Below are positions 28,752-36,989 of a stretch of 38,459 nucleotides of DNA, one piece after another. Made by a program: the position numbers and the translations under genes. The notes under the pieces are model-generated. The model made no database searches. It was not told where the DNA came from and saw only the letters and a list, made by a program, of their open reading frames with translations. This DNA is from an uncultured bacterium (GTDB lineage Bacteria > Bacillota_I > Bacilli_A > Erysipelotrichales > Erysipelotrichaceae): assembly GCA_903847945.1 (NCBI GenBank), contig CAINEY010000033.1, positions 1 through 38,459 on the forward strand. The letters run 5' to 3'. Numbering within the stretch: the stretch's first letter is position 1; each line of letters begins with the position of its first letter.

Positions 28752-30827
28752 ATGAGCACCCATCCGTTTAAAACCTTCGGCAGTCACCTCTTCGACGAAT
28801 CCGTCATCAAAGAACGTTGTCCGGAGGCCATCTACCGAAACTGGAAGACCGCCCTCACCAAAGAATCCCCCTTGGATCGCGCCACGGCCGACGGCATTGC
28901 CCAGGCCATGAAAGAGTGGGCCATCAGTTTAGGGGCTACACACTACTCTCACTGGTTCCAACCCTTGACCGGTGCCACCGCCGAGAAGCATGACAGTTTC
29001 TTGGATCCCGATCCAGTCAGCCGCAGTTTGACGTCTTTCTCGGGAAAAGCCTTGATCAAAGGCGAAACGGACGGATCATCCTTCCCCAGCGGCGGCTTGC
29101 GGGCTACCTTCGAAGCCCGCGGCTACACCTACTGGGACATCACCTCACCGGCCTTCTTACGCGGTAAGGCCTTGTGCATCCCCTCAATCTTTGTCTCCTA
29201 CAACGGTGAACCACTCGATCAGAAAGCCCCGCTTCTAAAAGCGCTGGATGCCCTGAGCACTCAAGCCACCCGTATCACCCAACTCTTGGGGGATAAGAGT
29301 GTCAAACACGTGCACATGATGGTCGGGGTCGAACAGGAATATTTCCTGGTCGATAAAACCATGTATGAACAGCGCAAAGACCTCCTGTTGGCGGGTCGGA
29401 CCTTGATCGGAGCCAGCGCTCCCAAAGGTCAGGAACTGGAAGATCATTATTTCGGATCCATTCCTTCCCGCGTTCAAGCCTTCATGGATGATGTGAATGC
29501 GGAACTCTGGAAAGTCGGGATCTTCGCCAAAGTCGAACACAATGAAGTGGCTCCGGGTCAGTTTGAGATCTGTCCGGTCTACAAAGACGCCAATGTCGCC
29601 ACCGATCAAAACCAGATCATGATGGATGTCTTGAAGAAAACCGCCAAACATCACGACTTGGAATGTTTACTGCATGAGAAACCCTTCAAAGGCATCAACG
29701 GCTCGGGGAAACACAACAACTGGTCCCTCATCACCGATGACGGACAGAACCTCCTTGAACCGGGCGATAAACCGCACGAAAACGTGCGCTTCCTTTTGGT
29801 GGTAGCAGCCATCCTTAGCGCCATCGACCAATACCCGGAACTCCTGCGGCTTTCGGCTTCCGGTCCGGGGAACGATCACCGTTTGGGGGCTAACGAAGCC
29901 CCGCCGGCCATCATCTCCGTCTTCCTGGGAGAATTGATCGCAGATATCTTCGAAGAGATGTTGGAGAAAGGCAGCGGCAAAGCCAAAGCCGAAGTCCAGA
30001 AGTTTGGGTTCATCAAGAACCTGGCTTATCTGCCAAAGGATTACACCGACCGTAACCGTACCTCCCCCTTCGCCTTTACCGGCAACAAATTCGAATTCCG
30101 CATGATCGGTTCTTCCTTGTCCACTGCCACCCCCTTGACGGTCATCGCCACCATTGTAGCCGATACGATGCAGACCATCGCCGATCGCTTGGAGCCCTTC
30201 AAGTACCTCCAGGATGCCCGCGACGAAGCCCTCAAGATCACCGTGGAACTGGTGAGAAAACACAAACGGGTCCTCTTCAACGGAGACGGCTATTCCGAGG
30301 CTTGGGTCAAAGAAGCCGCCAAACGCGGCTTACCCAACATCCCTTCCTTCGTCGAAGCCGTCAGTGCTTTGACCGATCCCAAAGCTGTCGACCTCTTCGA
30401 ACGCAATGGAATCTTCACGAAACCTGAGCTGGCTGCCCGTTCCGAAATCCTCTATGAACTCTACATCAAGACGATCCTGGTGGAAACCCGCACCTTCATC
30501 GATATCGCATCCCGACAAGTCTTAGGTGCCGGAGAAGATGAACTCATCCGCTTAAGTGTTTTGGGCGATGTGCCTTACATCGTCACCAAGCGTGCCAAAT
30601 TGGCTCAGTTGTGTTCCGACTTAGCCAGCGGTCTGGATCAGCTTCGGGATGTGTTGGCCCTGTGCACCTCAAAACCCGATCATCAGGCCGAAGGCTTAGC
30701 CTTACGTCATGACCTCGTTCCGCTGATGAACAAGACCCGGGCTGCCGCCGACGCCATCGAACTGATGTTGCCGATGGATCATTACCCGATACCCTGTTAC
30801 ACCGACTTGCTGTTCAAACTCGATTAA
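28752..30827 (+). CDS. glnN: Glutamine synthetase type III
   Basis: Ammonia assimilation: glutamate + NH3 + ATP to glutamine. The 691-residue length is typical of GSIII (about 700), not of GSI or GSII. Visible motifs are HWFQPLTGATAEKHDSF, SSFPSGGLRATFEARGYT split over the N-terminal domain, EHNEVAPGQFEICPVYKD (metal glutamates), GINGSGKHNNWS (ammonia/glutamate site), GNDHRLGANEAPPAI (ATP site), and GNKFEFRMIGSS. AAAGGAG precedes ATG. Stands alone, with its own promoter and terminator. Its upstream repeats suggest nitrogen-dependent control. Confidence 0.97.
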   Translation: MSTHPFKTFGSHLFDESVIKERCPEAIYRNWKTALTKESPLDRATADGIAQAMKEWAISLGATHYSHWFQPLTGATAEKHDSFLDPDPVSRSLTSFSGKALIKGETDGSSFPSGGLRATFEARGYTYWDITSPAFLRGKALCIPSIFVSYNGEPLDQKAPLLKALDALSTQATRITQLLGDKSVKHVHMMVGVEQEYFLVDKTMYEQRKDLLLAGRTLIGASAPKGQELEDHYFGSIPSRVQAFMDDVNAELWKVGIFAKVEHNEVAPGQFEICPVYKDANVATDQNQIMMDVLKKTAKHHDLECLLHEKPFKGINGSGKHNNWSLITDDGQNLLEPGDKPHENVRFLLVVAAILSAIDQYPELLRLSASGPGNDHRLGANEAPPAIISVFLGELIADIFEEMLEKGSGKAKAEVQKFGFIKNLAYLPKDYTDRNRTSPFAFTGNKFEFRMIGSSLSTATPLTVIATIVADTMQTIADRLEPFKYLQDARDEALKITVELVRKHKRVLFNGDGYSEAWVKEAAKRGLPNIPSFVEAVSALTDPKAVDLFERNGIFTKPELAARSEILYELYIKTILVETRTFIDIASRQVLGAGEDELIRLSVLGDVPYIVTKRAKLAQLCSDLASGLDQLRDVLALCTSKPDHQAEGLALRHDLVPLMNKTRAAADAIELMLPMDHYPIPCYTDLLFKLD

Positions 30828-30831
30828 TTCT

Positions 30832-30861
30832 AAAACATCCCGATGATTCGGGATGTTTTCT
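30832..30861 (+). terminator. Terminator of glnA
   Basis: AAAACATCCCGA pairs with TCGGGATGTTTT around a four-base loop; TCTTT follows. Confidence 0.92.
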
Positions 30862-30910
30862 TTGAACCGTGTGAAAAGCGTTCCAGAGCGGATGCACCAA
30901 AACAAGGCTT

Positions 30911-30921
30911 TGTGCTATGAT
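30911..30921 (+). promoter_or_regulatory. Extended -10 promoter of the GT4 gene
   Basis: TGTGCTATGAT on the plus strand, TGN-extended, 24 bases before the ATG; no clear -35. Confidence 0.6.
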
Positions 30922-30945
30922 GGTTGTGCACTTAAGGAGAATCCC

Positions 30946-32325
30946 ATGAAGATCAAAATCAACATGTTGTCCACGGCCGATACCGTAGAAGGCCAAGGTG
31001 TGGGCAGTGCGTACACCGAGATGCTGCACCTGCTTCAGGAAGGCGCTTCCCATCTGTTTGATATCACGGTCAATGAACCGGGTGATGTCGATATCAACCA
31101 TTTCCACACCGTCGACCCGATTCATTTCTTCAAACTCAAAGCCCTGCGCGGCGTCAATGTCATGGCTGTCCACTTCCTACCCGACACCTTGGAAGGCTCC
31201 ATCAACCTGCCGTTTGTCGCTTTTTCGGCTTTAAAGTTCTACGTCATCGATCTCTACAAGAGTGCTGATTATCTGACGGTGGTCAACCCGATCTTCAAGA
31301 AAGACCTGATTGCCTTAGGCATCGAACCGGAGAAGATCCGCTACATCCCCAACTACGTCTCCAAAGCCAAGTTCTACGCGTACGATGATCAGAAACGTCA
31401 GGAAGTCCGAGATCGTTACGGACTGAAGAGAGAAGACTTTGTCGTGATCGGGGTCGGACAAGTCCAACACCGTAAAGGCGTGTTGGATTTCATCGACGTG
31501 GCCAAGAAATGCCCGGACATCCAATTCGTGTGGGCCGGAGGCTTCTCGTTTGGGATCGTGACCGACGGGTACTTCGAACTCAAAGAGATCGTTGAGAATC
31601 CGCCCGCCAACGTCAAATTCATCGGAATCATTCCGCGTGAACAAATGAATGACATCTATAACCTCAGCGATGTGCTCTTTATGCCCTCCTACAACGAACT
31701 CTTCCCCATGTCCATCCTGGAAGCCGCCAATTTGAATAAACCTTTGGTGTTGCGTAACCTCGACCTCTACAAGGACATCCTCTTCGAAAAGTACCTTCAG
31801 GGCGCCGACAATGATGAGTTTGCGACGCTGTTGCGTCAACTCAAGGACGATCCCGAACTCTACGCCAAAGCCGAAGAGTTCTCCAACACTATCAGTTCCT
31901 ACTATTCCAAAGAACACGTCCTCAAACAATGGATCGACTTCTACACGGAGATCCACCACAAGTCAACCATTCAGGACGAGTTCATCAAAGTGACCCCGGA
32001 AGACTTCACGAAGGTCTTGGAAGGCCGTAAGCGGATGTTGGTGCTGGATGGGCGTTATGATGTCTCGATGCTGATGGATCCTAAGGTCAATGTGATCTTG
32101 TCGATCCGATTCGAACGGGACTTCGCCATTGCTATCAACCCCACCAACATCGAGCACTTCGATGATCTTGATGAAGAATCGGCGTTACACCTGTTACTCA
32201 AGCATCAGGACAAACTGGTCTTGTCGGCCAAGGACATCTACAAGTACTCCCGTAAACCGGAGCTCATCCTGGTCGAGTTCGAAGTCGTCAAGCACCTTGA
32301 AGCACCCCAACTGAATCAAAACTAA
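30946..32325 (+). CDS. Family 4 glycosyltransferase, probable glycolipid synthase
   Basis: Cytosolic or membrane-associated retaining glycosyltransferase of 459 residues. It shows the GT-B fold with N-terminal GQGVGSAYTEM, linker RYIPNYVSKAKF, C-domain start VIGVGQVQHRKGVLDF, and the EX7E motif in NELFPMSILEAAN. Similarity in style to diacylglycerol glucosyl/galactosyl transferases suggests membrane glycolipid synthesis, but the acceptor is not established. About 100 extra residues follow the GT domain (from about 350) with no recognised family. The ATG with AAGGAG is preferred over an in-frame extension of 31 codons that would run through the promoter and into the glnA terminator. Confidence 0.85.
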   Translation: MKIKINMLSTADTVEGQGVGSAYTEMLHLLQEGASHLFDITVNEPGDVDINHFHTVDPIHFFKLKALRGVNVMAVHFLPDTLEGSINLPFVAFSALKFYVIDLYKSADYLTVVNPIFKKDLIALGIEPEKIRYIPNYVSKAKFYAYDDQKRQEVRDRYGLKREDFVVIGVGQVQHRKGVLDFIDVAKKCPDIQFVWAGGFSFGIVTDGYFELKEIVENPPANVKFIGIIPREQMNDIYNLSDVLFMPSYNELFPMSILEAANLNKPLVLRNLDLYKDILFEKYLQGADNDEFATLLRQLKDDPELYAKAEEFSNTISSYYSKEHVLKQWIDFYTEIHHKSTIQDEFIKVTPEDFTKVLEGRKRMLVLDGRYDVSMLMDPKVNVILSIRFERDFAIAINPTNIEHFDDLDEESALHLLLKHQDKLVLSAKDIYKYSRKPELILVEFEVVKHLEAPQLNQN

Positions 32326-32352
32326 AACGAAACCGGAATTCCGGTTTCGTTT
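32326..32352. terminator. Bidirectional terminator between the GT4 gene and nadE
   Basis: AACGAAACCGGAA and its complement form a perfect 26-base palindrome between convergent genes. Confidence 0.9.
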
Positions 32353-32353
32353 C

Positions 32354-34207
32354 TTAATGCTCCAATTGATCCAACAACGCTTTCAACTGCGGGGTTTCCA
32401 GGGGCGGGAGTTGGCTTTCCCGGTAATCAAATCCGAAGGCTCCGCGACTAACGGTCAGAATAGGCGGGAATTGGATGCGTTTGAAGATGGCCAATTGCCA
32501 ATTCCGGATAAACCAGCGGAAGTCCTTGACGAAAGCTTTGGGATCGTCCAATCCGTAAGCCACCATAGTCTCTGCCACCGGTGTCGCTTTCCACGACCCA
32601 TCAGCGTACTTCTGGACCCATTCGAACGGATGATGCGAAGGATACTCCGTGAAATACCTCACCAGGTAATCGTGATAACCCCACTTCATCGGATCGATCT
32701 GATTGGTTTTTAGTTCTGCGGACGGTGCGAATCCGAATTCGTACTTCCCGTTGACCAGGGTTCCGATGAGGGAAGGATCGATGAGCTCCCCATACAAGGC
32801 ATTGATCGACGCGGCCAAGTCGAAGAGTTGAACTTTCGTGAGATCACCCAGGATGCTGAGAGCCCCAATCGTATCGCCGTAGAGAGTCGCATATCCTAAA
32901 GCCAGTTCGACTTTGTTGCCATTGTTGGCGACCACCGCGTTTTGATACGCCGCAAAAGAACTTAAGAGATGTCCGCGCAAGCGGGCTTGGATGTTTTCGT
33001 AAGGGAGTCCATCGGCTTCAGCGCTGACCCCAAACGCTTCCACGGTACTTAAGGTTGCGTCCGTCAGGGTTTCAATACTGCCTTCCTGATAACGGATGTT
33101 CAGTTTGGTCGCTAAGCTCTTGGCGATGGATTTAGTTTGATCGGAGTTGAAGCGGGAAGCCATGTTAGTTCCGATAATGCGGTGAGCCCCTAAGGCTTTG
33201 GTCAGCAAGACAGCACTGAGACTGCTGTCGAGCCCTCCGGAAAGTCCGATGATCCAATTGAAACGGGATCCCAACACTTGGGCGTCAAACTCTTTGATGC
33301 CCGCTAAAAGACCGCTCAAGAGTTTATTCGGTGTGGGATCGGCTTTGGAGGCCTGATCCCACGGAATGATCTTCAGTTCTTGCGTGAAGGCATCGTTGGC
33401 CTCCACCAAGACTTCACCGTGACGATCGAAGATGGTTGAATCCCCATCAAAGAGGAGCACGTTCTTTCCATTGTTTTGAATGCCCGCCGCATTGACGTAG
33501 ACCAGCGGAACCATCGCATTACCTAAGGCCTTTGCGTGGGCTTGGACTTGTTTGAGGCGGGATTGTTCCTTGCCTAAGGTCCAGGGGGAGGCTGAAATGT
33601 TGAGGATCAGATCGACCCCTTGTTTTGCGTAGAGTGCGGTCGGATTGATCGGGTAATCCCCCGACCAAAGATCTTCGCACACTTCCAAGCCGATGCGCCA
33701 GGTCTTTCCGTTCAACGATAGGGAAAACGGAAAAATCAGCGCCTCCTGAGCTAAACCCAACTCACGGGTCAAATCTACTCCACTCTTAAAGAGGCGGGAA
33801 TCATCGAAAAATCGGTAATCCGGTAAGGCGTGCTTGACGTATAAGCCATCCAGGATCCCGTTCTCGCGTTGGACCCATTGACCGTCTTGGGCGAAATAGG
33901 CCCCGTTGAGCCGTCCAAAACGGCCATCCCGGTTACGAAGGTTGAGCGGGTGGACAGCGATGTTGCCCCAAACGATCGCGATCCCCTTCGACCAGGCTTT
34001 GATTTGCTCATTGGCTTCCAAGAGTTCCTGAACAAAGCCTTCATGCAAAAAACGGTCACCGATCAGATACCCACCCACGGCCATCTCCGGAAACACGATC
34101 AAATCAGCGTGTTGGGCTTTCGCTTCGTCGATCAGTTGATGCATAGCCGAAAGGTTAGCTGCGATGTCTCCGGCGTGGACATTGAGTTGGGCAAGTGCGA
34201 TGTTCAT
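32354..34207 (-). CDS. nadE: Glutamine-dependent NAD+ synthetase
   Basis: Final step of NAD+ synthesis, using glutamine-derived ammonia. The 617-residue protein has an N-terminal nitrilase/glutaminase domain (about 1-270) with the catalytic Glu in VFPEMAVGGY, the Lys in GLYVKHALPDYRFF, and Cys in LEVCEDLWSG. The C-terminal NAD synthase domain carries the ATP loop GLSGGLDSSLSAVL near residue 328. ATG at 34205-34207 follows GCAGGTAA; an in-frame extension of 14 residues is unsupported. It has its own TATAAT. NAD supply fits the NADH-linked Rnf complex nearby. Confidence 0.96.
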   Translation of the reverse strand: MNIALAQLNVHAGDIAANLSAMHQLIDEAKAQHADLIVFPEMAVGGYLIGDRFLHEGFVQELLEANEQIKAWSKGIAIVWGNIAVHPLNLRNRDGRFGRLNGAYFAQDGQWVQRENGILDGLYVKHALPDYRFFDDSRLFKSGVDLTRELGLAQEALIFPFSLSLNGKTWRIGLEVCEDLWSGDYPINPTALYAKQGVDLILNISASPWTLGKEQSRLKQVQAHAKALGNAMVPLVYVNAAGIQNNGKNVLLFDGDSTIFDRHGEVLVEANDAFTQELKIIPWDQASKADPTPNKLLSGLLAGIKEFDAQVLGSRFNWIIGLSGGLDSSLSAVLLTKALGAHRIIGTNMASRFNSDQTKSIAKSLATKLNIRYQEGSIETLTDATLSTVEAFGVSAEADGLPYENIQARLRGHLLSSFAAYQNAVVANNGNKVELALGYATLYGDTIGALSILGDLTKVQLFDLAASINALYGELIDPSLIGTLVNGKYEFGFAPSAELKTNQIDPMKWGYHDYLVRYFTEYPSHHPFEWVQKYADGSWKATPVAETMVAYGLDDPKAFVKDFRWFIRNWQLAIFKRIQFPPILTVSRGAFGFDYRESQLPPLETPQLKALLDQLEH

Positions 34208-34223
34208 GGGTTTACCTGCTTTC

Positions 34224-34229
34224 ATTATA
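34224..34229 (-). promoter_or_regulatory. -10 box of nadE
   Basis: TATAAT on the minus strand, 16 bases before the nadE ATG, just after the DUF2089 operon terminator. No -35 is clear. Confidence 0.6.
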
Positions 34230-34250
34230 ACGGAAGAAGTGGCTCGCAAT

Positions 34251-34274
34251 AAAAAAAGAGGCCGAAGCCTCTTT
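34251..34274 (-). terminator. Terminator of the DUF2089 operon
   Basis: AAAGAGGC and GCCTCTTT pair around a TTCG tetraloop, followed by a T-run on the minus strand; the stop codon of the last gene overlaps the stem. Confidence 0.95.
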
Positions 34275-34641
34275 AATCAACAATGATGCGGACTTTGTCG
34301 CCGTTGGCATTGTCGATGGTGGCGATTTCCCCGTTGAGGTCATCGTCGATCGTAGCCAAGAGCTTATTGAGATCGAGTCCGCCCAAGTCGATCGGTTTCC
34401 CGTTGACGTTGAACTGATTGCTCAGATCCAAGCCGAGTTTGACGAGTGACATCGGCAGATTGACCCGGACACGGTCCCCGTCTTCGGAATCGACCAGGAC
34501 GCGGATCATGCGTTCGCCGGATTTACGGGCCGGACGGGCTTCGGGGGCTTGCGGATCGACCGCATTGAGGAGCTTGGCTCCTTCTTCGACGGAGATCGTT
34601 CCGTCTTTGACCATTTGGAGAATTTGTTCGTGGGTGTTCAT
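34273..34641 (-). CDS. SHOCT-like domain protein
   Basis: A 122-residue soluble protein. Residues 1-30 (EQILQMVKDGTISVEEGAKLL) form the short SHOCT/YvlB-type helical hairpin. After a basic Pro/Ala linker a beta-rich domain follows (IRVLVDSEDGDRVRVNLP, then SLVKLGLDL, ending KVRIIVD). It starts three bases after the DUF2089 gene. In Bacillota such proteins often accompany DUF2089 regulators and envelope stress genes, but the function is unknown. Confidence 0.75.
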   Translation of the reverse strand: MNTHEQILQMVKDGTISVEEGAKLLNAVDPQAPEARPARKSGERMIRVLVDSEDGDRVRVNLPMSLVKLGLDLSNQFNVNGKPIDLGGLDLNKLLATIDDDLNGEIATIDNANGDKVRIIVD

Positions 34642-34644
34642 AGT

Positions 34645-35013
34645 TTAACCTTTCTTCAGCAGGATGGCAGCTTCATCAACGCTGATTTCTTTGTTTTTAA
34701 GCCGCTGCAGGATTTCGGCATCATCCGCTTTGGGGGTGACGACGCTGGAGCCCAAGCCGAGTTTGACGATCAGGGCATCCAGATTCTTCTTAAGGGTCGG
34801 GTACGAGAGACTGAGTTCCTTCTCCATCTCTTTGAGGTTACCTCCGACCTTGATAAACGTCTCAACGAAATTCAATTCTTCTTTGGATAAGAGCGAGAAC
34901 TTCGAAAGGGCAAAGTCGCCGCTGATGTCCGTGTGACAAGTGTGGCAGCTGAGTTTGGTGACGGAAAGGTTCTTTCCGCACACCGGGCAGATGCCGATAA
35001 CTTCATGTTTCAT
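34645..35013 (-). CDS. DUF2089-family zinc-ribbon/HTH protein
   Basis: A 122-residue probable transcription factor. An N-terminal zinc ribbon uses CPVCG and CHTC pairs (residues 9-31). A helix-turn-helix-like core follows (SKEELNFVETFIKVGGNLKEM, then LSYPTLKKNLDALI). A C-terminal SHOCT-like hairpin (LQRLKNKEISVDEAAILL) echoes the N-terminus of the next protein. AGGAGG lies before ATG. It is the middle gene of three; the palindrome in the operon promoter is a natural candidate target. Confidence 0.82.
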   Translation of the reverse strand: MKHEVIGICPVCGKNLSVTKLSCHTCHTDISGDFALSKFSLLSKEELNFVETFIKVGGNLKEMEKELSLSYPTLKKNLDALIVKLGLGSSVVTPKADDAEILQRLKNKEISVDEAAILLKKG

Positions 35014-35022
35014 ACGCTCCTC

Positions 35023-35301
35023 CTAAAGGATATCGATCAGGATGTGATCGTGATCGCTGTTGACCTCAACAAGCGTAAACGGCGGTAGAGGTTTGAGTCC
35101 CTTGACAAACGCTTTGAGCGTCTTGACGATGGCTTTCCGGTTGACACGGATCATCTCGCGCGTTGATGGATCCATATCTTTGTTGAAGCGGGTCGCCCAG
35201 AGCCCGAAGCGGGCCAGGGTCACCACCAGTCCCAGACTCATCTTGGGTAAACGGATCTTGGTGGTGTCGGTCTCGATGCGAATTTTAATCTTTTTGGCCA
35301 T
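35023..35301 (-). CDS. Conserved-looking 92-residue protein, first gene of the DUF2089 operon
   Basis: No family is recognised. The 92 residues start MAKKIKIRIETDTTKIRLPK and end DHILIDIL, with a hydrophobic helix in between (LGLVVTLARFGLWAT). The order strand-strand-LP-hydrophobic helix-strand parallels the C-terminal domain of the SHOCT-like protein two genes downstream, so it may be a single-domain relative. AAGGGG precedes the ATG at 35299-35301; an in-frame extension of 17 residues would cover the promoter and is rejected. Confidence 0.75.
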   Translation of the reverse strand: MAKKIKIRIETDTTKIRLPKMSLGLVVTLARFGLWATRFNKDMDPSTREMIRVNRKAIVKTLKAFVKGLKPLPPFTLVEVNSDHDHILIDIL

Positions 35302-35323
35302 CGGGATTCCCCTTTCTGGCTTC

Positions 35324-35352
35324 ACTATAAAATAAACTATTGATTTTGTCAA
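35324..35352 (-). promoter_or_regulatory. Promoter of the DUF2089 operon
   Basis: TTGACA (35347-35352) and TATAGT (35324-35329) on the minus strand are separated by exactly 17 bases, the closest consensus promoter in the window. Confidence 0.9.
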
Positions 35353-35357
35353 TAGTT
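35335..35357. promoter_or_regulatory. Palindromic operator candidate over the DUF2089 operon promoter
   Basis: AACTATTGA-N5-TCAATAGTT is a perfect palindrome with 9-base arms. It overlaps the -35 box and part of the spacer, so a bound protein would block RNA polymerase. Autoregulation by the DUF2089 protein is the simplest hypothesis. Confidence 0.65.
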
Positions 35358-35401
35358 ATTTTAATATTTTTAATATTTAGTTTAATTTTATTTATTTTCT
35401 A

Positions 35402-35836
35402 TTAGTTTTGTTTAGGTTTCTTGCGTAATTCTTCACTTAATTCCTGGAGTTGATCCTCACTAAGATCGGAATGGTAGTCTTCGAACTCTTCATCAGAGAA
35501 AAGATCCAGGAAAATAGTGGTTGCTGTAGGAGTCGGTTCGGTATCGATGTAAAGCACGGTGCCATCCACCGGTTTGAACACGGTGCCATCGATGTTAAGA
35601 GCATCCTCATAAAGCTTCATCGAGTCAAAGGGTAAGGGATGCGTTGAAAGATAAATCGGTAAACCTTGACGGATCCCGCACAGGTTCATCGCTTGGATCC
35701 CCTTGGATTTCGATCCGATGCTGACTAAAATCGCATCCACCGGGGTGGAGCGGACGTAGCGATGGAGACGGTTGCGGACTTGGGCGCATTTGTAGATGTT
35801 GCGCAAGAGCCGGTCGTGGAAGTAGACGATCTTCAT
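35402..35836 (-). CDS. Hypothetical protein of 144 residues
   Basis: No family is recognised. The protein begins MKIVYFHDRLLRNIYKCAQV. It has an alternating-strand core (VDAILVSIGSKSKGIQAMNL, GLPIYLSTHPL) and an acidic C-terminal tail rich in Asp and Glu (FSDEEFEDYHSDLSEDQ). It is encoded alone between ftsZ and the DUF2089 operon. It has no Shine-Dalgarno, and a -10-like TAAAAT lies only six bases before the ATG. Base composition is normal apart from an AT-rich 3' flank. Confidence 0.7.
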   Translation of the reverse strand: MKIVYFHDRLLRNIYKCAQVRNRLHRYVRSTPVDAILVSIGSKSKGIQAMNLCGIRQGLPIYLSTHPLPFDSMKLYEDALNIDGTVFKPVDGTVLYIDTEPTPTATTIFLDLFSDEEFEDYHSDLSEDQLQELSEELRKKPKQN

Positions 35837-35842
35837 GCGCTT

Positions 35843-35848
35843 ATTTTA
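35843..35848 (-). promoter_or_regulatory. -10 box of the 144-residue gene, suggesting a leaderless transcript
   Basis: TAAAAT on the minus strand, TGC-extended, six bases before the ATG; no ribosome-binding site is possible in between. Confidence 0.45.
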
Positions 35849-35885
35849 GCAACTTCCCCTTTGAAAAGCCAAAGCCATGCCCCAT

Positions 35886-35915
35886 TAAAAAACGGAGGGC
35901 TTAGCCTCTCCGTTT
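35886..35915 (-). terminator. Terminator of ftsAZ
   Basis: AAACGGAG pairs with CTCCGTTT, with an inner GGC/GCC pairing, and TTTTTTAA follows on the minus strand. The ftsZ stop codon lies in the loop. Confidence 0.9.
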
Positions 35916-36974
35916 GAAGAATCCGGGAATATCGTTGTCGTCGTCCTGCGGGGTCGTCGGTTCGACCGGCGTCGGATCACGCAAGATGCGGGTCGCTTCC
36001 ACCGTGGGACGAATCGTAACGTTTTCGGTGGGCAGATCGAAACCGGTCGCAATGACCGTGACGATGATGTTGTCGCCCAAGGCCTCGTTGAGGGCCACAC
36101 CGAAGATGATGTCCACTTCCCCGCCGGCTGCTTCACGAATGAAGCGTACGGCGTCATCGGCATCCATCAGGTTGATGTTGGCACCGCCGGTGACGTTGAC
36201 GATGGCTTTCTTGGCACCGCGGATGTGGGCTTCCAAGAGCGGTGAGGTAATGGCTTTGGTGGCGGCTTCCGTAGCTTTGTTTTCACCCGAAGCCATGCCG
36301 ATTCCAATCAGTGCCGAGCCTTGCGATTCCATGACGGCCCGCACATCGGCAAAGTCGAGGTTGATGATGGCCGGAACGGCGATCAGGTCGGTAATGGTTT
36401 GAACGCCTTGACGCAAGACGTTGTCGGCTTCACGAAAGGCTTCCACAAACGGAATGCGTCCGATGGCTTCCAAGAGTTGATTGTTGGAGACAATGATGAG
36501 CGAATCGGTGTACTGACGAAGGTTCTCCAAGCCGCTGAGGGCTTGTTCCATGCGTTTTTTTCCTTCGAAACTGAAGGGTTTGGTAACGATCCCCACGGTA
36601 AGAATCCCCATCTCATGGGCCAGCTTCGCAAAAAGCGGGGTTGCTCCGGTTCCGGTTCCTCCCCCTAAGCCAGCCGTCAGGAAGACCATATCGGCGCCTT
36701 TTAAGGCCGCCTTGATGTCTTCTTCGCTCTCCAAAGCGGCTTTTAGGCCGATCTCCGGATTGGCACCAGCCCCTAAGCCTTTGGTGGTGGTGCGTCCCAG
36801 AATGATCTTGTTCTTGCAGGGGGAAATGTTGAGCACTTGAAGGTCGGTGTTGACCACATAGAACTCGACGCCTTGCAGTTCATCTTCGACCATGCGGTTG
36901 ACCGCATTGCAGCCGGCTCCCCCGATGCCAAAGACTTTGATTTTGGCGACTTGATTGTATTGCAATTCACTCAT
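35901..36974 (-). CDS. ftsZ: Cell division GTPase FtsZ
   Basis: Tubulin homologue forming the division ring, 357 residues. Nucleotide-binding GIGGAGCNAVNRM is near residue 16, the tubulin signature GLGGGTGTGATP near 103, and the catalytic T7 loop NLDFADVRAVM near 204. A short acidic linker leads to the C-terminal peptide DIPGFFKRRG that binds FtsA. GGGAGG precedes ATG, 15 bases after ftsA. The pair is isolated from other dcw genes. Confidence 0.98.
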   Translation of the reverse strand: MSELQYNQVAKIKVFGIGGAGCNAVNRMVEDELQGVEFYVVNTDLQVLNISPCKNKIILGRTTTKGLGAGANPEIGLKAALESEEDIKAALKGADMVFLTAGLGGGTGTGATPLFAKLAHEMGILTVGIVTKPFSFEGKKRMEQALSGLENLRQYTDSLIIVSNNQLLEAIGRIPFVEAFREADNVLRQGVQTITDLIAVPAIINLDFADVRAVMESQGSALIGIGMASGENKATEAATKAITSPLLEAHIRGAKKAIVNVTGGANINLMDADDAVRFIREAAGGEVDIIFGVALNEALGDNIIVTVIATGFDLPTENVTIRPTVEATRILRDPTPVEPTTPQDDDNDIPGFFKRRG

Positions 36975-36989
36975 GAGTGTCCTCCCGAA

